Below are positions 7,336 to 15,792 of a DNA stretch of 34,910 nucleotides, in pieces. Under the pieces are notes generated by a model. That model ran no database searches. It saw nothing but the letters and a program-made list of their open reading frames with translations, and was not told where the DNA came from. Position 1 is the first letter of the stretch. The number at the start of each line of letters is the position of its first letter. Position numbers and translations under genes: made by a program. Origin of the DNA: Chloroflexota bacterium (lineage in GTDB: Bacteria > Chloroflexota > Dehalococcoidia > Lucifugimonadales > G022566795); assembly GCA_022566795.1 (NCBI GenBank), contig JADFIF010000014.1:1-34910 (forward strand). Direction: 5' to 3'.

Positions 7336-7365
7336 TTGACGCGCGGCACCTAGATACCTTATGCT
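7336..7365 (+). promoter_or_regulatory. Candidate promoter of the MarR-type gene
   Basis: TTGACG (7336-7341; 5/6 match) is followed after 18 bp by TATGCT (7360-7365; 4/6 match). If used, transcription would start near 7372. That would exclude the ATGs at 7361 and 7367 as translation starts. Confidence 0.4.
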
Positions 7366-7402
7366 TATGAACAGTGTATATGCATCTAATAACTATGTAG
7401 AA

Positions 7403-7852
7403 ATGGATAACTCAGCCAAATGTAATGAGATCCTTTCAATTTGCGTATGCCTTCGGCTGCGGAAGGCGAGTCGACTGGTCACGCGGAGCTATGATGACGT
7501 GTTGCGGCCGGTCGGCCTACGCTCTACACAATTGCCTATCCTTGTGGCTCTGTCATTAACTCACTCCGCTCCGATGTCAGTTCTAGCCGACCAACTCGTA
7601 ATGGACCGCACCACCTTGACGCGTAACCTCAGACCGCTCGAAGAGCGGGGGCTGGTAGAAGTCGTTGCCGGGGAAGACAAGCGGACGCGGGAAGTGAAAC
7701 TGACAATTCAAGGCCGAGAGGCCGTAGCCAAGGCCATCCCACTTTGGGACAAAGCCCAAGGCTACGCAGTGGAAGCATTAGGCGAGGGTCGGTGGCAAAG
7801 GCTGCACGACTCTTTGTCCCAGCTTCTTTCCTCTCCAGGCGGACACCAATAG
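7403..7852 (+). CDS. MarR-family winged-helix transcriptional regulator
   Basis: A 149-residue cytosolic DNA-binding protein when started at ATG 7403. The frame extends to ATG 7361, but the best promoter's -10 box overlaps that codon. The order is MarR-like: dimerisation helix with SICVCLRLRKASRLVTRSYD, then LRPVGLRSTQLPIL, the recognition helix region VLADQLVMDRTTLTRNLRPL, and the wing ERGLVEVVAGEDKRTREVKL. The Cys pair in CVC sits where a frequently seen Cys-x-Cys of one MarR subgroup lies, which hints at redox or electrophile sensing but does not prove it. It precedes the large kinase-receiver fusion by 108 bp. Codon use is less GC-biased than in aroC. Confidence 0.85.
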   Translation: MDNSAKCNEILSICVCLRLRKASRLVTRSYDDVLRPVGLRSTQLPILVALSLTHSAPMSVLADQLVMDRTTLTRNLRPLEERGLVEVVAGEDKRTREVKLTIQGREAVAKAIPLWDKAQGYAVEALGEGRWQRLHDSLSQLLSSPGGHQ

Positions 7853-7960
7853 TGTTTTCCCAGGTGGGTATGAAGATTAGATGTACGAGAGAGACTCTCT
7901 TGAGGTTCACTGGTTAAAGAAAGAGCTGAACTAGAGAGGGAGCAGGCGAAAGGTACCACG

Positions 7961-10660
7961 ATGACCAGCACCAGCACGACCGGAGAGAAACGTCACGAGG
8001 CGAGAGTTTCGAGGCGGAGAAGGCGGAGCTATCGCTCTCTCTATGAAAACACCCCTGTAATGATGCACTCGATAGACCAAGATGGGCGTCTGGTGGCAGT
8101 TAGCAATCGCTGGTTGGAGGTTCTCGACTACGAACGTAGCGAAGTCATAGGACGCAGGTCCACTGACTTCCTGACGCCGTCCTCTCGTCGCTACGCATTT
8201 GAGGTAGCTCTGCCTGCGTTCTTCGAAAAGGGGAAGGCTGAAGGGGTCCACTATCAGATGGTCAAGAAAGACGGCGAGGTGCTAAGCGTGTCGCTTTCAG
8301 CCACCGCCGAACTAGACGAAGGCGGAGGGGTCGTCTCCAGCCACTGCTACATCGTCGATATAACCGAGCTCAAGCGTGCTGAGGAAACATTGCGTGTCAC
8401 CCGTGAGAGCGAGGAACGGTACCGGCGCCTGGTGGAGCAGGACGCGGATGCATTCTTCTTGACCGAACGCGACGGCAGAATCATTGATGTCAACCAGACG
8501 GCGTGTGAAAGCCTCGGATACACCCGAGAGGAGTTGCTCACGCTATCTTTGCGCGATATCGCTCTAGAGATGGATGCTAAGACGGTTTCAAGGGTGATCG
8601 AGAGCACGGAGCCAGGCGCACCCATCACGCGAGAAGGATTCCATCGGCGGAAGAACGGAACCACGTTCCTGATCGAAGCACGTGGAGGGTTGATCGAGCT
8701 GGATGGACACCGACTCGCCTTCGCCATGGTCAGGGACATCACCGCGCGCAAAGGTGCGGAGTCGGCGTTGCGCGAGCGCGAAGAAGAGGCAGGTCGACTG
8801 GCTCGCGAGAATGCCGTAATCGCCGAGATTGGAAGGATCATCAGCTCCTCGCTTGAAATCCATCGAGTGTACGAAGGGTTTGCTGAGCAGGTCAGGCAGC
8901 TAACGCCATTCGACCGAATTACCATTTCCGAAGTCGACTTCGAGGCTCGGACTCTGACGCCAGCCTACGTGGCAGGATTTCAGGTCGCTGGCTGGGAGCA
9001 GGGGAAGACTCATCCACTCTCGCACAGTCGGCTTGAGCCAGTTGTGTATGAGCGCGCGTGTTTGCTGTTCGACGACAAGTCCACCGAGCAGCATGCGCAG
9101 CAGAACCCCGAGACCGCGGCAGGGGCGCATGCTGGGCTCCGCTCCGGAGTTGCGGTGCCCCTGATTTCGCGGGGCCAAGTGGTTGGTGCGCTGAACCTGA
9201 GCTCGTTACAAGCCAACGCCTACGCGGAGCGCGACCTGCACTTGGTGGAACGCGTTGCCGCCCAAATAGCCGGTGCAATATCGAACTCACAGCTTTACGC
9301 GGCGTATAGGCGTGCTGAGGGGAGGCGAAGGGAGCTGGCCGTGGTTGAGGAGCGAAACCGGCTAGCCCGAGAGATTCACGACACGCTGGCCCAGTCACTG
9401 ATTGGTATCACGATTCAGTTAGACAAGGCGGGTAAGTTGCTCGACCATGAGCCCGAGACAGCCAGGAGCGAAATAGAGTCTGCGCGCGAGCTGGCGCTCC
9501 ATAGTCTGGAGGAGGCGCGCCGGTCGGTATGGGATTTACACCCGGCCCAGCGCGGACCTGCGGGCCTTAACGAAGCACTCCGGCGAGAGGTCGGAACGAC
9601 CACGGAACACGGCGTCCAAATCTCTCTTGAAGTAGACGGGCATGAACCTCAGTCCATTGATGCACGCAATGAACTAGCTGCTCTTCGAATCACCCAGGAA
9701 GCGCTAAGCAACGTCCGGCGCCATTCCAATGCGAAAACAGCGACGGTACGACTAACCTACGGCGCCTCAGATATGCGAATCCTCGTGTCGGACGACGGCG
9801 TCGGCTTCGAGCCCTTCCAGGGGGAAAGAGCGCTGCTGCCTACAGAGGGCGGGTTCGGCCTGATCGGCATGCGAGAACGGGCATGGTTGGCTGGCGGCGA
9901 TATGGAGATACGTAGTGCTACGGGCTTGGGCACCGAAATCGACGCCCGGATTCCGTACCGGGTCAGCCCTGAGGAACGCCCAATCGCGAACAGGACTTCG
10001 GCTGATGCCGGCCTGACGCAGGCGGGAGCCTCGCGGGATATCCGCGTTCTTATAGTGGACGATCACGAAATGGTCCGACGCGGCATCCGTGGAGTGCTAG
10101 AGCAGTCCGAAGGCTTAGTCGTCGTGGGTGAAGCAGCGGATGGTGAGGAAGCCATAGAACAAATCCAGGCGGTTGCTCCGGACGTGGTCCTGTTGGATAT
10201 TCAGATGCCGAAGCTGGACGGCGTGGAGACGTTGAAGCGGCTGCGCGAGCTGGGAGTGTTGACCCCAGTCATTCTCCTGTCTGTTTATACCAAAGATGAG
10301 TATATATTCGAAGGGCTTCGCGCCGGAGCTCGTGGCTACCTGCTGAAGGATATAGCCGGAGACGAGCTGGTGAGTGCCATCCAGAGGGTACACGAAGGAG
10401 GCTCTTTATTGCAGCCCTTGATAGCGAGGCGACTGATTGAGCGCCTAGACCCTGGAGCAGACTCACGTCTGACACAACGGGAGCTAGAGGTGCTCCAGTT
10501 ACTGGCATTGGGCAAGCGATATAAGGATATTGCTGAGGAGCTGTCGGTGAGCGTCAACACCATCAAGTCCCACACCGAAAGCCTGTACGAGAGCCTGGGC
10601 GCCCACAATCGGACCCAGGCGATAAGATCTGCTCGCGAGCGTGGCATATTGAACGCATAG
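7961..10660 (+). CDS. One-piece PAS-PAS-GAF histidine kinase fused to a NarL/LuxR-type response regulator
   Basis: An 899-residue soluble protein carrying a complete two-component pathway in one chain. Domains in order: PAS (about 22-138), PAS (about 150-263), GAF (about 283-445), HisKA_3 dimerisation domain with REIHD and phospho-acceptor His473, HATPase_c (about 565-665; N-box region ALRITQEALSNVRRHSN and G-box GGFGLIGMRER), receiver (about 694-810; DD at 700-701, phospho-acceptor Asp746, Lys796), and a LuxR-type helix-turn-helix (about 834-897; LTQRELEVLQLLALG, then TIKSH). No membrane segment or signal peptide is seen, so PAS and GAF should sense a cytosolic signal such as redox state, light or a ligand. 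Kinase and regulator of this NarXL type are normally separate proteins. A strong terminator follows directly. Confidence 0.92.
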   Translation: MTSTSTTGEKRHEARVSRRRRRSYRSLYENTPVMMHSIDQDGRLVAVSNRWLEVLDYERSEVIGRRSTDFLTPSSRRYAFEVALPAFFEKGKAEGVHYQMVKKDGEVLSVSLSATAELDEGGGVVSSHCYIVDITELKRAEETLRVTRESEERYRRLVEQDADAFFLTERDGRIIDVNQTACESLGYTREELLTLSLRDIALEMDAKTVSRVIESTEPGAPITREGFHRRKNGTTFLIEARGGLIELDGHRLAFAMVRDITARKGAESALREREEEAGRLARENAVIAEIGRIISSSLEIHRVYEGFAEQVRQLTPFDRITISEVDFEARTLTPAYVAGFQVAGWEQGKTHPLSHSRLEPVVYERACLLFDDKSTEQHAQQNPETAAGAHAGLRSGVAVPLISRGQVVGALNLSSLQANAYAERDLHLVERVAAQIAGAISNSQLYAAYRRAEGRRRELAVVEERNRLAREIHDTLAQSLIGITIQLDKAGKLLDHEPETARSEIESARELALHSLEEARRSVWDLHPAQRGPAGLNEALRREVGTTTEHGVQISLEVDGHEPQSIDARNELAALRITQEALSNVRRHSNAKTATVRLTYGASDMRILVSDDGVGFEPFQGERALLPTEGGFGLIGMRERAWLAGGDMEIRSATGLGTEIDARIPYRVSPEERPIANRTSADAGLTQAGASRDIRVLIVDDHEMVRRGIRGVLEQSEGLVVVGEAADGEEAIEQIQAVAPDVVLLDIQMPKLDGVETLKRLRELGVLTPVILLSVYTKDEYIFEGLRAGARGYLLKDIAGDELVSAIQRVHEGGSLLQPLIARRLIERLDPGADSRLTQRELEVLQLLALGKRYKDIAEELSVSVNTIKSHTESLYESLGAHNRTQAIRSARERGILNA

Positions 10661-10685
10661 ACTCGTCGGGTCGCGACTTACGGCG

Positions 10686-10715
10686 AAAAAGGGTGAGCTG
10701 CATCTCACCCTTTTT
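10686..10715 (+). terminator. Rho-independent terminator after the kinase-regulator fusion
   Basis: A perfect 12-bp inverted repeat AAAAAGGGTGAG / CTCACCCTTTTT with the six-base loop CTGCAT ends in a T-run (10711-10715), 25 bp past the stop codon. The A-run on the left means it could also work in the reverse direction. Confidence 0.9.
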
Positions 10716-11020
10716 CGTTACATGAAAACCCCCCATAGTCCGGTTGTGGGGCGCACCGCTCTCCCTCGATGCTGTGGTAGGAGAGTCTCTAGGGGCGTCG
10801 GTATGGCCCGCCGCCGGTCTAGGATGGCGGGAATGTCACACAACAGCGCAGGAGCGGAGGTCAAGACCTTCCGCGCCTGTGCTGATTCACGTCGGGCTGG
10901 GGAGTAGGCCTTACGGGCCTGCGGGATCAACAAGCGACATTCGGGTGACGATGAAGTGTGCTGGAGCCGGATAGATAACGCTGACCCCGTACCTGAGGGC
11001 TAGGACGATGAATCGACTCA
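10716..11020. other. Intergenic region between the two kinase genes, nothing clear
   Basis: After the terminator I see only a weak inverted repeat, CTCTCC (10759-10764) with GGAGAG (10780-10785). There is no convincing promoter, ORF or RNA. Short open frames on the plus strand have no ribosome sites or protein-like composition. Confidence 0.4.
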
Positions 11021-13165
11021 GTGTCGAAAAACAGTGGAGAGGACGGAGAAGCCGGCTACCGCTTGGGCACTAGCACGTCCTACAATTCCAGTTGGCAAAA
11101 CAGCAAGATCGGACGGGGTTTTGAAATGGGGCAGACGGATAGCTTAGACAGGCAACACGCAAATGAACCCGGGGGAGCGAGCAGAGGCATCGCCGATTTG
11201 ATGCAGCTGGCATACGATGAAGCGCAGTCTCAGGGCGCCGGGCCACATAAGACGTCGATCGTCGCGTTCGCGTTACAGGCGGCACGGATGACCATGTTCT
11301 GCCTGAAGGCGCGGACTGGAGAGAGCATTTTTGTCGGCGATATCAAAGGCGTATACGGCGTCGACTCACCGGCCCCGTTCACGACGTTCGAAGCCTTTCT
11401 CGAAAACGTTCACCTCGAAGATCGCGAACGACTCGCACAGGAGAACGCCCGAGGATTCGCAACTGGGAGTGTGCCAGACACGGAATTCCGCGTGGTATGG
11501 CCTGACGGCGAGATGCGTTGGATCGCAGCTCGTGGCCAGTTGATTAGAGATGACCTCGGTTGTCCGACCGCTTTGGTCGGGATCCACCTCGACATCACTG
11601 AGCGGAAAAGAGCCGACGACGAGTTGCGAAGGGTCGAACAGAAATATCGTGAGCTCTTCGATTCAGCGCCGGTCGGATATCACGAGCTAGATGCTGACGG
11701 TCATATCGTACGAGTCAACCGGACAGAGCAGGCCATGCTGGGATACCGCAGCGATGAGATGCTCGGGAGACACATTTGGGACTTCATCGCAAAGCCCGAC
11801 AACGCTCAAGAGGACTTTCACGACGTGATGGCTGGTCGCTCGCGGCTCGCCCGTGCAGCGGAGCGCGAGTATCTGCGAAAAGATGGCACCGCGCTGCAGG
11901 TGATAGCTGAACGAAATCTGCTGAAGGACGACCGCGGCCGGGTCTCCGGAATGAGAGTTACACTGCAGGACATTTCCGGCCGGAAACGCCTCGAGGAGCA
12001 GTTGCTGCAGCTTCAGAAGATGGAGGCCGTCGGCCGGCTAGCTGGCGGCATTGCGCACGACTTCAATAACATCCTTACGGCGATCATAAACTACGCCTAC
12101 CTCGCGAGGGTGAGTGAACGAATGCAAGACGCCGTTGGCTTCTTGGAGGAGGTGGAGAAGGCCAGTGAACGAGCGTCGCAACTCACGCAGCAGCTTCTGG
12201 TCTTCTCTCGACGGCAAATGATCGAGCCTCGCACTGTAAGTCTGAACGACGTGATCGTCGATATGGAAAGCATGTTGCGGCGTCTCATCAGCGAAGACAT
12301 CGAGCTCGTAACGCTCCTCGGTGATTCCCTCAACCTCGTCGTAGTAGATCCGCGTCAGATGGAGCGCGTCTTGATTAACCTGGTGCTAAACGCCCGTGAC
12401 GCCATGCCAGAGGGGGGTAAACTAATCATTCAGACATCCAACGCGATGGTTGACGAAGATGGTGTCCCGGGGTTTCCATCGTTGAGTCCCGGTCCGTACG
12501 TGAAGGTAACGGTTGGCGACTCTGGAGTTGGCATCTCCGAAGAAGTCAGACCCCATATCTTCGAGCCTTTCTTCACCACCAAGGGCATAGGAGTGGGTAC
12601 TGGACTAGGCCTATCCACTTGCTATGGGATAGTTGGTCAAAGCGGCGGTCACATGGTAGTAGATAGCGAGCAAGGGAAGGGCACCACCGTAGCAGTCTAC
12701 CTTCCTAGCGCTGAGGGAGAGGCTTCCCCTTTGCCTCTGCGGGACGAAGATGGATTTCTGCCGACAGGCAACGAGACGGTGATGCTTGTCGAGGATGAAC
12801 CTTCGGTGCGCGAGGTCACAGCCAGGGTCCTTCGAGGACAAGGCTATTCGGTTGTTGAGGCCGCAAATGGTGTGGACGCGATGAAAGCCCTGGTAGCAAG
12901 CTCTCTTGAGGGTGTTGACCTTGTTTTAACGGACCTCGTCATGCCCCTGATGGGTGGAACAGAGCTGGTCGCCGATTTGAAGCAGTTAAGACCCAGCCTC
13001 CAAGTGCTGTACGTGTCTGGCTACTCTGACGACACAGCGGTGCGCCGCCAGGTGATAGAGGAGGGTGCCGCCTTCCTCCACAAGCCCTTTACCCCTTTGC
13101 AGCTGGCGCAAAAAGTGAGAGCCGTACTGGATTCAGGACGTTCCAAACGTCCCCCTACGGAGTAG
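11021..13165 (+). CDS. Hybrid sensor histidine kinase (PAS-PAS-HisKA-HATPase-receiver)
   Basis: A 714-residue soluble kinase from the GTG at 11021; an ATG at 11126 would remove a 35-residue low-complexity start and leave all domains intact. Domains: PAS_3-like (about 85-195; DGEMRWIAARGQL and LDITERK ending), PAS (about 205-320), HisKA with phospho-acceptor His346 in GGIAHDFNNILTAI, HATPase_c (about 445-575; VLNARDAMPEGG, GDSGVGIS, GLGLSTCYGIV), and a receiver (about 590-705; phospho-acceptor Asp638 in LVLTDLVMP, Lys in FLHKPF). This H-box type is common in orphan hybrid kinases of environmental bacteria. No output domain or downstream phosphotransfer protein is encoded nearby. It converges on the SDR gene with a 15-bp gap. 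Confidence 0.92.
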   Translation: MSKNSGEDGEAGYRLGTSTSYNSSWQNSKIGRGFEMGQTDSLDRQHANEPGGASRGIADLMQLAYDEAQSQGAGPHKTSIVAFALQAARMTMFCLKARTGESIFVGDIKGVYGVDSPAPFTTFEAFLENVHLEDRERLAQENARGFATGSVPDTEFRVVWPDGEMRWIAARGQLIRDDLGCPTALVGIHLDITERKRADDELRRVEQKYRELFDSAPVGYHELDADGHIVRVNRTEQAMLGYRSDEMLGRHIWDFIAKPDNAQEDFHDVMAGRSRLARAAEREYLRKDGTALQVIAERNLLKDDRGRVSGMRVTLQDISGRKRLEEQLLQLQKMEAVGRLAGGIAHDFNNILTAIINYAYLARVSERMQDAVGFLEEVEKASERASQLTQQLLVFSRRQMIEPRTVSLNDVIVDMESMLRRLISEDIELVTLLGDSLNLVVVDPRQMERVLINLVLNARDAMPEGGKLIIQTSNAMVDEDGVPGFPSLSPGPYVKVTVGDSGVGISEEVRPHIFEPFFTTKGIGVGTGLGLSTCYGIVGQSGGHMVVDSEQGKGTTVAVYLPSAEGEASPLPLRDEDGFLPTGNETVMLVEDEPSVREVTARVLRGQGYSVVEAANGVDAMKALVASSLEGVDLVLTDLVMPLMGGTELVADLKQLRPSLQVLYVSGYSDDTAVRRQVIEEGAAFLHKPFTPLQLAQKVRAVLDSGRSKRPPTE

Positions 13166-13180
13166 CCCAGGTGGCGGGAA

Positions 13181-13972
13181 TCACACCACCGTCGAGGTGC
13201 CGCCGTCGATGTTCACCGCGATGCCGGTCAGGTAGCTGGCCCGCGCGGAGGCCAGGAAGGCGATGACGTCGCCGGCCTCCTGGGCCTCGCCGACGCGTCC
13301 CAGCGGGACCCTGCCGCCCATGTCGTCGTACCAGGCGTCCAGCGTGACGTCCGCATTGGCCTCTTTCTGTCGCTCCCAGCGATGCTCGTGCTGGCCTGAC
13401 TTGATGAGGCCGATGCAGACCGTGTTGACCAGGATGTTGTCGGCGGCGTAGTCCTTGGACAGCGCCTTCGTCAGCGCAACCCCCGCCGCGCGGCTGACGG
13501 ATGTCGGCACGGAGCGTGCACCGGGAGCCTTGGCGCCCAGATTGGTGACGTTGATGATGCGGCCGCCGCCGCGAGCCTTCATGATGGGAATGGCCGCGCG
13601 AGAGCAGCGGATGGCGCCGAAGAGCTTGAGGTCCAGGTCGGCCTGCCACACGTCGTCGGTAATCTCCTCGAAGTAGCCCGCGGCCGACGTGCCCGCGTTG
13701 TTCACCAGGATGTCCACCCCGCCGTAGGCGCCGACGACCTTGTCGAAGAGCGCCTTCACGCCGTCTGCCTTGGACATGTCGGCCTGTACCGCCAACACCT
13801 CCCCGCCGGTCGCGGCGCGAATCTCCTTCGCGGCATGTTCTAGCACCTCAAGCCGGCGGGCGCATATGGCCACCCGCGCTCCCTCAGCGGCCATGCTCTG
13901 GGCCGCGGCTTTCCCGATGCCTTCGCTGCCTCCGGTCACTATTGCGACTTTGCCCTTAAGTCCAAGGTCCAT
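13181..13972 (-). CDS. SDR-family protein lacking the catalytic Tyr and Lys
   Basis: A 263-residue short-chain dehydrogenase-like protein with an intact NAD(P)-binding half: TGGSEGIG (13-20) and NNAG (91-94), ending with the usual AVNIDGG stretch. The catalytic region is altered. Where classical SDRs have Ser and Y-x-x-x-K, this one reads NVTN (141-144) and PTSVSRAA, so Thr157 replaces Tyr and Arg161 replaces Lys. The frame and flanking residues are otherwise well conserved, so I read this as a divergent subfamily and not as decay. It may use other residues, act on a different chemistry or only bind cofactor. An ATG at 13972 fits the N-terminal M-D-L-G-L-K-G-K pattern. It is transcribed alone towards the hybrid kinase gene. 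Confidence 0.88.
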   Translation of the reverse strand: MDLGLKGKVAIVTGGSEGIGKAAAQSMAAEGARVAICARRLEVLEHAAKEIRAATGGEVLAVQADMSKADGVKALFDKVVGAYGGVDILVNNAGTSAAGYFEEITDDVWQADLDLKLFGAIRCSRAAIPIMKARGGGRIINVTNLGAKAPGARSVPTSVSRAAGVALTKALSKDYAADNILVNTVCIGLIKSGQHEHRWERQKEANADVTLDAWYDDMGGRVPLGRVGEAQEAGDVIAFLASARASYLTGIAVNIDGGTSTVV

Positions 13973-14022
13973 CGTTATCTCCTTTGCTTCGGCTTACGTA
14001 CCTGATGGGCGGAGGCGCACTA

Positions 14023-14107
14023 TGTCATTTTGAGACCGCTTCGGCGGACGAAGAATCTAGGGCGACATGCTTTAGATTCTTCCTCGCTACGCTCTTCAGA
14101 ATGACAG
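14023..14107. repeat. Imperfect inverted repeat of the GAAGAATCT intergenic type
   Basis: Left arm 14023-14059 (begins TGTCATTTTGAG, ends GAAGAATCTA) pairs with right arm 14073-14107 (begins TAGATTCTTC, ends AGAATGACA). The outer ten bases and inner ten bases match closely while the middles differ. It could form a long hairpin in RNA from either strand. Such elements recur in the intergenic spacers of several environmental phyla. Confidence 0.75.
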
Positions 14108-14203
14108 TTTGGGGGTTGCGACCACCGTAACGAAGAATGAAAATACCCGGCCCGGGTGCACAACTGTCCGAGTGCGCACTGATCCTCTGTCACCACTTCA
14201 GCA

Positions 14204-14234
14204 AATCCTTCGCTGCGCTCGAGGACAGGGCTCA
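14204..14234 (+). repeat. 31-bp dispersed repeat, copy 1
   Basis: AATCCTTCGCTGCGCTCGAG followed by GACAGGGCTCA is identical to 20687-20717, 6.5 kb away. The surrounding spacer (14180-14310) also repeats smaller pieces, for example GTCACCACTTC and CAGGCTCTGAGGCC, each twice. Confidence 0.9.
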
Positions 14235-14380
14235 GGGCAGGCTCTGAGGCCTCTATTACTGTCACCACTTCGGCAGGCTCATTGCAGGCTCTGAGGCCGC
14301 AGCCGAAGGGTCTGGGGCGGTGCGCAGTCTCCATTGGCAGGGTGGCCTCGTGTTGCATCTGAGCCACACGCTCCCCACCC

Positions 14381-14410
14381 CAGATTCTTCACTCGTGGGT
14401 TCAAAATGAC
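14381..14410 (-). repeat. Further half-copy of the GAAGAATCT element
   Basis: The minus strand reads GTCATTTTGAAC, then ACGAGTGAAGAATCTG. It matches one arm of the inverted repeat at 14023-14107. The whole gap 13973-14469 (497 bp) consists of such repeat pieces and holds no gene I can support. Confidence 0.65.
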
Positions 14411-14469
14411 CTACGTTCATACCAATGACAGCTTTGGGGTGAACGCTTAAGAATGGCAGTTGCTGAACC

Positions 14470-15792
14470 TCACTGGCGGTCCTCCGCTCGGTAGGCCTCG
14501 TCGAGAAGCTCGACCACGTAACGCATGTCGATCGGCAGCCCCCGCTTTGCAGCTCCGTACTGGAGCTGCAACAGGCACCCGGGGTTGGCCGTGGCGACCA
14601 CGTCAGCCCTCGTCTCCTCGACGTCGTTCATCTTCGAGTCGAGCAGGCGTAGCGAGAAATCTCTCTCGGTAAGCGTGTAGGTCCCACCTGCCCCACAGCA
14701 GACCGACGCCCTCGGTAGCTCGACGAACTCGACTCCGGGTATCGACTGCAGCAGGTCTCTCGGGGGCTGCGTGATTCGCTGAGCGCTCGAGAGGTGGCAG
14801 GAATCCTGGTACGCCACCCTGTAGTCGAGCGTCCCGGACGGCGCCTCGAAGGGAAGTGCCACCAGGAACTCGTGAATGTCCCGCGTCATCGCGCTGAGGC
14901 GGCCCGCTTTCTCCGCGTAATCCAGGTCTTCCCTGAGCAGATGGCCGTACTCCTTCATGCGCGACCCGCACCCAGCGGAGGCGACTACTATCGCTTCGAC
15001 CCCACTGTCCAAGAAGGCGTCTATGTTGCGCCTCGCCAGGTTGCGGGCCGTCTCCAGGTCTCCGACGTGAGAGTTTAGCGCCCCGCAGCAGACCTGGGCC
15101 TTGGGCACGACCACCTCGCATCCGTTCCGCGCCAGGACCCTGGTGATGGCGTGCATCTGAGGCCCGTGGACCAGGGGCATTACGCACCCGGACAGCAGCG
15201 CGACTCGGGCCCTAACCTCACCACGGGCCGGGATTACCTGGCCCGTGGCCCGAAAGGTCGTTCCGGGGATTGCCGGCAGCGATTCCTCCATCTCCGCGAG
15301 CTGTCCGGAGAGGGCCCTGAGCAGTCCGCTCTTTCTGACCGCCCGCTGCAGGCCGGAAGTCTGGTAGAGGCGCAGGGCTCCGACCGCCATGCCCAGCCGG
15401 GACTGGTGGGGCAGCAGGCGCCTCAGCGAGATGTCGGACACTATCCGCGGGATGAGGCCAAGTTTGCGCTTGGTCTCAACCTGTGCCATCGTCGCCTCGA
15501 TTAGCCTGCCATAAGGCACCCCCGAGGGACATGCGACCTCGCAGGCACGGCACTGAATGCACAGCTCCCAGTGGCGGATGACGCCATCGGTGAGTCCCAC
15601 GCGGCCCTCGTTCACTGCCTTCATCAGCGAGATTCTGCCGCGTGGCGACTCGGTCTCCAGGCCGGTCTCGAGGTAGGTCGGGCACGCCTGCAGACAGAAC
15701 CCGCAGTGCACGCACTTGTAGAGGTCCGACTCGCTGGGGGCGTCGGGCCCCGAAAACAGCAGCGGCACCTCTCCAGATGGAGTCCCCGTCAT
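14470..15792 (-). CDS. glcF: Glycolate oxidase iron-sulfur subunit
   Basis: A 440-residue protein that carries electrons from the flavin subunits of glycolate oxidase to the membrane quinone pool. Two 4Fe-4S ferredoxin motifs are near the start: CVHCGFCLQACP (Cys27, 30, 33, 37) and CIQCRACEVACP (Cys78, 81, 84, 88). Two CCG domains follow with VCCGALNS and VCCGAGGTY cores, the usual DUF224/CCG pair. I start at ATG 15792, whose A is the last base of the glcE TGA (TGATG overlap), in place of a longer frame opening at 15894. The overlap shows translational coupling in a glcD-glcE-glcF operon. The same architecture also occurs in D-lactate dehydrogenase complexes, so the 2-hydroxyacid substrate is inferred. 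Confidence 0.93.
   Translation of the reverse strand: MTGTPSGEVPLLFSGPDAPSESDLYKCVHCGFCLQACPTYLETGLETESPRGRISLMKAVNEGRVGLTDGVIRHWELCIQCRACEVACPSGVPYGRLIEATMAQVETKRKLGLIPRIVSDISLRRLLPHQSRLGMAVGALRLYQTSGLQRAVRKSGLLRALSGQLAEMEESLPAIPGTTFRATGQVIPARGEVRARVALLSGCVMPLVHGPQMHAITRVLARNGCEVVVPKAQVCCGALNSHVGDLETARNLARRNIDAFLDSGVEAIVVASAGCGSRMKEYGHLLREDLDYAEKAGRLSAMTRDIHEFLVALPFEAPSGTLDYRVAYQDSCHLSSAQRITQPPRDLLQSIPGVEFVELPRASVCCGAGGTYTLTERDFSLRLLDSKMNDVEETRADVVATANPGCLLQLQYGAAKRGLPIDMRYVVELLDEAYRAEDRQ

Noticed and set aside
10722-10974. Short open frames between the two kinase genes
   Set aside because: No ribosome site, unlikely composition, and they begin right after a strong terminator without a promoter.
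13181-13972. SDR as a decaying pseudogene because the catalytic Tyr and Lys are missing
   Set aside because: The frame is intact, the length is normal, and the changed site lies in otherwise well-conserved sequence.
14020-14367. 115-codon minus-strand frame in the SDR-glcF spacer
   Set aside because: It runs through the intergenic repeat elements and reads as low-complexity, not protein-like.
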